Part shown: piece by piece, positions 59,593-64,000 of the stretch | Numbering within the stretch: position 1 is the stretch's first letter | Layout: each line of letters starts with the position of its first letter | Made by a program: the position numbers and the translations under genes | The notes under the pieces: generated by a model | Databases searched by the model: none | What the model saw: only the letters and a program-made list of their open reading frames with translations | Told to the model about the DNA's origin: nothing | Assembly: GCF_014077005.1 (NCBI RefSeq) | Contig: NZ_JACGVC010000044.1 | Span: forward strand, 1 to 64,000 | From: Colwellia sp. MB3u-45 | GTDB lineage: Bacteria > Pseudomonadota > Gammaproteobacteria > Enterobacterales > Alteromonadaceae | Length of the DNA: 64,000 bases | Reading direction: 5' to 3'

Positions 59593-59701
59593 TTTAACTT
59601 AGGTCTTAGGATTTAACTTAGGTTGATAGGGTTTAACTTAGGTCTAGGGGTTAATGCTGAGTGTAAATTTTTTAGGTGAACTAAGCTCGTTGTTAACTTA
59701 G
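59593..59701. repeat. TTTAACTTAGG tandem array
   Basis: TTTAACTTAGG occurs at 59593, 59612 and 59632, a 19-20 base period, with related GTTAACTTAG at 59691. The units extend to TTTAACTTAGGTYTWGGRT. The array lies between the convergent fumC and TRIC-channel genes. Confidence 0.75.
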
Positions 59702-59721
59702 TTCACTAGCGATAATTAGCG

Positions 59722-60354
59722 CTATTTCTTACTGTCTTCTTGCTCAATTATATCAAAAGCCGGTAAGGTCACGCGCCAATAAATAGCCGCTAAACGCAAC
59801 GACAATGCGCCCATTATTGAGCCAATAATAGCGATATGCTGGGGTAAGTCAACATATAGCAATAAGGTATATAATGTACCCCCTAAGATAGCGGCGGTAG
59901 CATAAATTTCTTTTCTTAAAATCATCGGAATTACATTACACAAAACGTCGCGTATCATGCCGCCAGCGACGGCTGACATTGTGCCCATAACAATAGCGAC
60001 AGGAACTGCTGCACCTAGGCTGAGTGCTTTTTCGGTGCCTAATACAGCAAATAAGGCTAAACCAAAGGCGTCTGAAACCAATAAAAGTCGTTTGGGAATG
60101 CGTTTTGGGCAACGAATAAAAATAATAGTCAGTAGCGCAGTAGCCAAAATCACATAAAGATAAACCGGATTTTCGACCCAAAATACGGGTGTTTGTAAAA
60201 TCACATCGCGAATGGTGCCACCGCCAATCGCGGTCACCGCAGACAGCACCACCACACCAAAGGGGTCAAGTTTATAGCGCCCGGCCATTAATGCCCCTGA
60301 AAAGGCAAAAACAATAATGCCGAATAGATCAAGCCGATAGAGTAATTCTGACAT
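59722..60354 (-). CDS. TRIC-type cation channel (UPF0126/YicG)
   Basis: A 210-residue membrane protein with seven helices arranged as two repeats, each holding the family signature: AIGGGTIRDVIL near residue 43 and AVAGGMIRDVLC near 129. These proteins are trimeric intracellular-cation-type channels; in bacteria the ions carried are uncertain. Length matches E. coli YicG (205). It is followed on the same strand side by the rhodanese gene 20 bases upstream, so the rhodanese and this gene are probably one transcript. Confidence 0.92.
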   Translation of the reverse strand: MSELLYRLDLFGIIVFAFSGALMAGRYKLDPFGVVVLSAVTAIGGGTIRDVILQTPVFWVENPVYLYVILATALLTIIFIRCPKRIPKRLLLVSDAFGLALFAVLGTEKALSLGAAVPVAIVMGTMSAVAGGMIRDVLCNVIPMILRKEIYATAAILGGTLYTLLLYVDLPQHIAIIGSIMGALSLRLAAIYWRVTLPAFDIIEQEDSKK

Positions 60355-60374
60355 TTGTTAAAGTACTTATTTGG

Positions 60375-60767
60375 TTATTTTATTAGAGGTAAATCTGCAG
60401 CTTGCCAAGCATTCATATCACCATCGAGATGGCGAAGATCACTAAAACCGGCAGCCCGTAAGTCATTTTCAGCACTTAGTGCACGACGGCCTGATTTACA
60501 ATGCACCACGACAGTTTGATCTTTCAAGGCGATAATTTTATTAAGATTTGCATTAATTTGCTTATGGCTGATATTGATCGCGCCTTCAATATGGCCTTCG
60601 GCAAACTCTTCAGCCGTACGCACATCTAATATCACGGTTTTATTCGCAGGCGTTGCCATTAAGGTTAACAATGCTTGCTGTGAAATAGTGGTGGTTTGCT
60701 CAGCAAAAGTAAAAAGCGAGAATGCGCTCAATAAAACAGCTAATGTTGTGGTGATAAATTTCATCAT
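60375..60767 (-). CDS. Periplasmic rhodanese-like protein
   Basis: A 130-residue exported single-domain rhodanese. Signal peptide MMKFITTTLAVLLSAFSLFTFA, then ILDVRTAEEFAEGHIEGAINI, and the active loop HCKSGRRA with nucleophile Cys90. Such PspE-like proteins move sulfane sulfur in the periplasm. It lies 20 bases before the TRIC-channel gene on the same strand. Confidence 0.92.
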   Translation of the reverse strand: MMKFITTTLAVLLSAFSLFTFAEQTTTISQQALLTLMATPANKTVILDVRTAEEFAEGHIEGAINISHKQINANLNKIIALKDQTVVVHCKSGRRALSAENDLRAAGFSDLRHLDGDMNAWQAADLPLIK

Positions 60768-60981
60768 AAATTCCTATGATCTAGTAAAAATCTAGCCTCT
60801 ACTTAAAGTGACGTATTTTAAGCTGACTTGTGTTTTAAGCTTGATAGTTTAGCAAAATTGCGGTGATAGCAAAGGCTTTTAATCGCCATTTAATAGTTAA
60901 CATGGTGAACAGCTGTTATAGCCATTGCTATCATGTCATCTGAGCTTGAATGACTCGGTATTAGACTTGAAATTGAAACAC

Positions 60982-61962
60982 TTACTTACCCGGACCAGCA
61001 ACAGAATAAGAAATAATGGCCAATAGCATCAGTAATAAAATAAACATGTATAATGCGTAATTTATCCGTTTGCTGGCATGAATAATGTCAGTGGCTTGCG
61101 GTTGTCTTGCGTGGTCATTAAAACTGGCTTTACGGACTTTATCACCATTATACATAGCGACACCGCTCAATTTTATTTCTAAACTTAAAGCCAGTACATG
61201 CAATAATATGGCGTTGTTGGTTTGGAAAAACTTGCCCCGGATTAAACGCCAATACAGCAAGGTGTTTTGGCCAACTGTGCCAAGTAAAAGCAGCAAGGAA
61301 AATAAGCGTGACGGTAACCATTGCAGTAGTGTAACAATATAATTTACTGCCGCGCCAAAGTGCGAAAAACGAACAAGTTTTATATTCCAAGCATAATGCA
61401 TTTCAAGTAATAAACGAAAAGTTAATGCCGCCAATGGACCAAACAGCAGATAATAAAAGCCAACGCAAACCAGTAATTGTGAGCTACGTAGCACTTGCAT
61501 CTCAATACAGGCTTTACTCACGCCTAACGGCGATAGTTGCTGGGTATCACGTAATAAATAGGGCGCTATTTTTTGTTTTGCTTGGTAATGGTTATTGGCA
61601 ACTAACTCTCGTGCCACCCCTTTGCAGGTTTTAGTTAACCCGAAGCTGCCTAATGCAAAGTAAAGTAATAACGCCTGCCAAAGCCAAGGCACTTCAATAA
61701 ACATTTCAAATAGCGATAAAATCGTCATTAATGGCACTAAAGTTACTAAAATAGCGATTAAGCCTGAAATTTTTTGTTGGCGTGGACTACTACTTTGTTG
61801 ATTCACTTTGTCGGCAAGGCGCTGACAGTAAAAATTGAAAAAAGCTAACGGTTGCTGAGTAACAAACTGACTGATCAATGCTTTTAACGCTATGAGCAAT
61901 AATAGCGTTATAGCGGCAGAATACAGCTCTGAGCTGGTTAGTATATTACTCAGGTTTGCCAT
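60982..61962 (-). CDS. CobD/CbiB-like membrane protein
   Basis: A 326-residue integral membrane protein with about five helices. The pattern (LSPLGVSKACIEMQVLRSSQ, FYYLLFGPLAALTFRLLLEMHYAW in two parts, a C-terminal helix) resembles the CobD/CbiB family, which makes adenosylcobinamide phosphate, and its regulatory cousin AmpE. No other cobalamin genes are here, so a true cobinamide synthase role is uncertain. Its ATG overlaps the mtnN stop by one base (TAATG), giving translational coupling. Confidence 0.72.
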   Translation of the reverse strand: MANLSNILTSSELYSAAITLLLLIALKALISQFVTQQPLAFFNFYCQRLADKVNQQSSSPRQQKISGLIAILVTLVPLMTILSLFEMFIEVPWLWQALLLYFALGSFGLTKTCKGVARELVANNHYQAKQKIAPYLLRDTQQLSPLGVSKACIEMQVLRSSQLLVCVGFYYLLFGPLAALTFRLLLEMHYAWNIKLVRFSHFGAAVNYIVTLLQWLPSRLFSLLLLLGTVGQNTLLYWRLIRGKFFQTNNAILLHVLALSLEIKLSGVAMYNGDKVRKASFNDHARQPQATDIIHASKRINYALYMFILLLMLLAIISYSVAGPGK

Positions 61963-62672
61963 TAGTTTAGTGTTGTACCTTTTAACGCATCTAACATGCT
62001 AATGACTAACTTAGAAGAATTAATCGATGCGGTTTCTAGGTAAGCTTCAAACGAGCTTGGCGACTCTTTGCCGGCAATATCAGACATTGAGCGAATCACC
62101 ACAAAAGGAATATTAAACTGATGGCAGGTATGTGCAATAGCAGCTCCTTCCATTTCCACTGCGGCCATAGTGGGGAAATTAGCCCTAGCTTTGGCAATGT
62201 CTTCATCTTTAGTCATAAAGGTATCACCTGTGGTGATTAAGCCAACCAAAGTTTTCACATTATCAAGTGAGCTTATACCCACTTTTGCCGCGGCAACAAG
62301 TTCAGGGTGGGGAATATAGGCCGGCGGGTTAGCCGGTAATTGACCTATTTCATAACCGAAAGCGGTCACGTCAACATCGTGGTAACGCAGCTCTGAGCTG
62401 ATGACAATATCACCCACTTTAAGTGCTTGGTCAAAACCACCAGCAGAGCCGGTATTAACCACGTAATCGGGCTGAAATTTATCAATAAGTATCGCGGTTG
62501 CTAAGGCGGCCGCCACTTTGCCAATACCTGATTGCACAATAACTACGTCAGAGCCATTTAACTGCCCTTGATAAAATGTGTATCCAGCATGCGTGGATGT
62601 TTGGCCATTGACTAACTTTGCTTTTAAAATTGCAACTTCTGGCTCCATTGCGCCGATAATGCCTGCTTTCAT
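61962..62672 (-). CDS. mtnN: 5'-methylthioadenosine/S-adenosylhomocysteine nucleosidase
   Basis: A 236-residue MtnN (Pfs), which cleaves adenine from methylthioadenosine, S-adenosylhomocysteine and 5'-deoxyadenosine, feeding methionine salvage and AI-2 precursor formation. Signatures: GIIGAMEPEVAILK at the start, SGIGKVAAALAT, NTGSAGGFD, the VEMEGAAIAHTCHQF catalytic segment and VIRSMSDIAGKES with the catalytic Asp. The length matches E. coli (232). Confidence 0.96.
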   Translation of the reverse strand: MKAGIIGAMEPEVAILKAKLVNGQTSTHAGYTFYQGQLNGSDVVIVQSGIGKVAAALATAILIDKFQPDYVVNTGSAGGFDQALKVGDIVISSELRYHDVDVTAFGYEIGQLPANPPAYIPHPELVAAAKVGISSLDNVKTLVGLITTGDTFMTKDEDIAKARANFPTMAAVEMEGAAIAHTCHQFNIPFVVIRSMSDIAGKESPSSFEAYLETASINSSKLVISMLDALKGTTLN

Positions 62673-62864
62673 TAACTTTTATCCTGTAAAGATTTTAGCG
62701 AACAGATTTCGCCAAGGTTTATGGGCGGATTATAGCGCGACTTGCGCATAAAATCTTTTAACAATATTTGAAAATAGTATAGCGCTTATCAAGTCTTGCG
62801 CCTTCAGCTGATTTCTTCGTTTAACGCTGAAATCAGCGCTTTAAGTGGAGCCGGTAGTTATCAA

Positions 62865-62890
62865 CAAAAAAGCAGACAACAATGTCTGCT
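62865..62890 (-). terminator. Terminator of the DUF2726 gene
   Basis: Leftward: stem AGCAGACA/TGTCTGCT around a four-base loop followed by six T residues, about 40 bases after the stop at 62932. Confidence 0.92.
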
Positions 62891-62931
62891 TGAGTTTTAT
62901 TTAGCACCACATACCCAGGCAATAAATAAAC

Positions 62932-63597
62932 TTAGTGAGGTAATGCCGCAACTTGAGCAGAAGAAACCTGTCTAGCCATGGCGGGCGTATCTTTTGCCAA
63001 CATTGCTTGCGCGGCTGAAGAGGTGAATACACCGGATGGTTTTGGACGCGCTTTCACTAAAGGCGCAGGAATAATTCGACCTTTCACTTTTGGTGCCTGT
63101 GTAGGTGCATTATTACCTAATATCCGGCTATTAATACAGCTGCGAATTTCATCGATAGTGTAATTGGCTTTCACTTTTATACGAATATGTGGAATGGCTG
63201 CGGCTTCAAGTGTACCGCTAACAAACCAGTCTTTTTTAATCTTGTAGCCTTTACCTTGGGTGTCAACTAAATCAATGACGCCGAGTAATTTCATGCTATC
63301 GCGTTCACAAATAACAAAATCTAAATATTTGCTATTAGCATTATTTGTTGCTGTTTGGCCTGCTCGATTTGATACGCCATTGCGAATGCTAACAATATCG
63401 GCAAGTTTAACGCGATTAATAATGCGATACCTTGAGCCCATTGCTTGCTCAACCAGGTTTTGAAAGTTTTTTTCTGCGGGCGTAAACAGGGCAGTTTTAC
63501 GATCGAAAGGAAAGGGGAAACTATTATCGTTTAAGCGGCTAACAAGCACACCAACAATAACAATTAGGCTGATCATGGCAAATAGAATGAGTTCCAT
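62932..63597 (-). CDS. DUF2726 membrane-anchored protein
   Basis: A 221-residue protein with one N-terminal membrane helix (ELILFAMISLIVIVGVLV) and a cytoplasmic DUF2726 domain (LFTPAEKNFQNLVEQAMGSRY, IINRVKLADIV, YLDFVICERDSMKLLGVIDL), a fold thought to resemble topoisomerase/nuclease-type zinc or DNA-processing domains, with no proven function. A Pro/Ala-rich tail follows. GGAG six bases before ATG 63597 fixes the start; the ATG two codons earlier abuts it. Confidence 0.85.
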   Translation of the reverse strand: MELILFAMISLIVIVGVLVSRLNDNSFPFPFDRKTALFTPAEKNFQNLVEQAMGSRYRIINRVKLADIVSIRNGVSNRAGQTATNNANSKYLDFVICERDSMKLLGVIDLVDTQGKGYKIKKDWFVSGTLEAAAIPHIRIKVKANYTIDEIRSCINSRILGNNAPTQAPKVKGRIIPAPLVKARPKPSGVFTSSAAQAMLAKDTPAMARQVSSAQVAALPH

Positions 63598-63779
63598 ATA
63601 CATCTCCGGCAGTTCAATTTTTTGACGTTTATCTTAGTTAGCTAGATAAAGCAAAAAATGAGCCAGAGATGGTGTTATCTGCTGAGTAGTGCATTAATAA
63701 AATTAACTACAGTTAAAGTGGCAAGCAACTCACTGATTTACAATGTTTTATTTTAATTTCTTCACTTATATTACTTGTA

Positions 63780-63995
63780 CTACTTTGGGTACTTAGCTTC
63801 TAATGCGACATAAAGTTGTTGCTGGAAATCAACCGCACTGGCGTCTAGAGTATTAACTAAGTTTGCTAACACTTCGTTATCTTCACCACCAGGCCAAATT
63901 TTAATATAGCTACCTTCTTTATAACCGTGATCTTGACGGAAGAAATTCAAGGTGTTTTTACCCACATATTGACGAAACAGCTCGTTTAAATCCAT
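63780..63995 (-). CDS. Hypothetical 71-residue protein, possibly continuing past the window
   Basis: A small protein, MDLNELFRQYVGKNTLNFFRQ onward, ending ALEAKYPK, with several aromatic residues and the segment IKIWPGGEDNEVL. No signal peptide or recognised family. The ATG at 63995 is five bases from the window edge, so its ribosome site and any earlier start cannot be seen. It may be complete, or the C-terminal part of a longer gene. Confidence 0.55.
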   Translation of the reverse strand: MDLNELFRQYVGKNTLNFFRQDHGYKEGSYIKIWPGGEDNEVLANLVNTLDASAVDFQQQLYVALEAKYPK

Positions 63996-64000
63996 CGACA

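Overview
This window is a 64 kb stretch of AT-rich chromosome from a marine gammaproteobacterium of the order Alteromonadales, most likely a Colwelliaceae member (Colwellia/Thalassotalea-like). The assignment is inferred from the gene set (an astC/argD-astA-astD cluster, mpl, uvrA beside a YajR-type MFS gene, pssA, anmK-mepM-tyrS, rraB, trmK, mtnN-cobD) and from the many small palindromic intergenic repeats. I saw no prophage, transposase, CRISPR array, rRNA or tRNA.

Layout. 0-3 kb: a small exported protein, a TPR-sulfotransferase and a DUF1338 enzyme. 3.2-7.1 kb: arginine/ornithine succinyl pathway genes (astD, astA, astC/argD) read leftward and closed by a strong terminator; astB and astE are absent. 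7.6-13.5 kb: an HDOD regulator, pabA, then a four-gene operon of a MOSC-ferredoxin protein and 5-oxoprolinase (pxpA, pxpB, pxpC). 13.6-19.3 kb: mpl and a large secreted TolB-propeller/amidohydrolase. 19.7-24.7 kb: YbgA, GNAT, formyltransferase-like, ABM, DUF6445 and DUF2238 proteins, an FMN reductase, and a 55-residue lipoprotein. 24.8-32.9 kb: rluF, a split spermidine-synthase-like pair, uvrA, a YajR-like transporter and a GreA/GreB-like protein that seems to start at ATT. 33-41.7 kb: a dienoyl-CoA-reductase-like flavoenzyme, pssA, a 2OG-Fe(II) oxygenase, a thioesterase, ssb, a Usp and an SDR epimerase. 41.9-48.7 kb: anmK, a MepM-like peptidase, tyrS, lipoproteins and rraB. 49-58 kb: sparse DNA with a CHASE/PAS/GGDEF cyclase, trmK, an FMN reductase, dps, mscL and a double PRC-barrel protein. 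58-64 kb: fumC, a TRIC-type channel, a rhodanese, CobD/CbiB-like, mtnN, DUF2726 and a short hypothetical.

Most genes are housekeeping or metabolic. I found no convincing defence or mobile system. The less ordinary signals are structural: three tandem hairpins with compensatory stem changes, the last ending in a ribosome binding site (48.3 kb); a probable ATT start after a perfect Shine-Dalgarno (32.87 kb); a hairpin over a non-ATG start (2.17 kb); a 165 bp MITE-like element (55.3 kb); a pair of TATACCC-ended elements upstream of the MFS gene and tyrS; degenerate TTAACTTAGG arrays in three intergenic regions; and several operator-like dyads.

Limits. Everything was read by eye. Family names come from recalled motifs, not searches. 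Coordinates of short sites may be off by a base or so.
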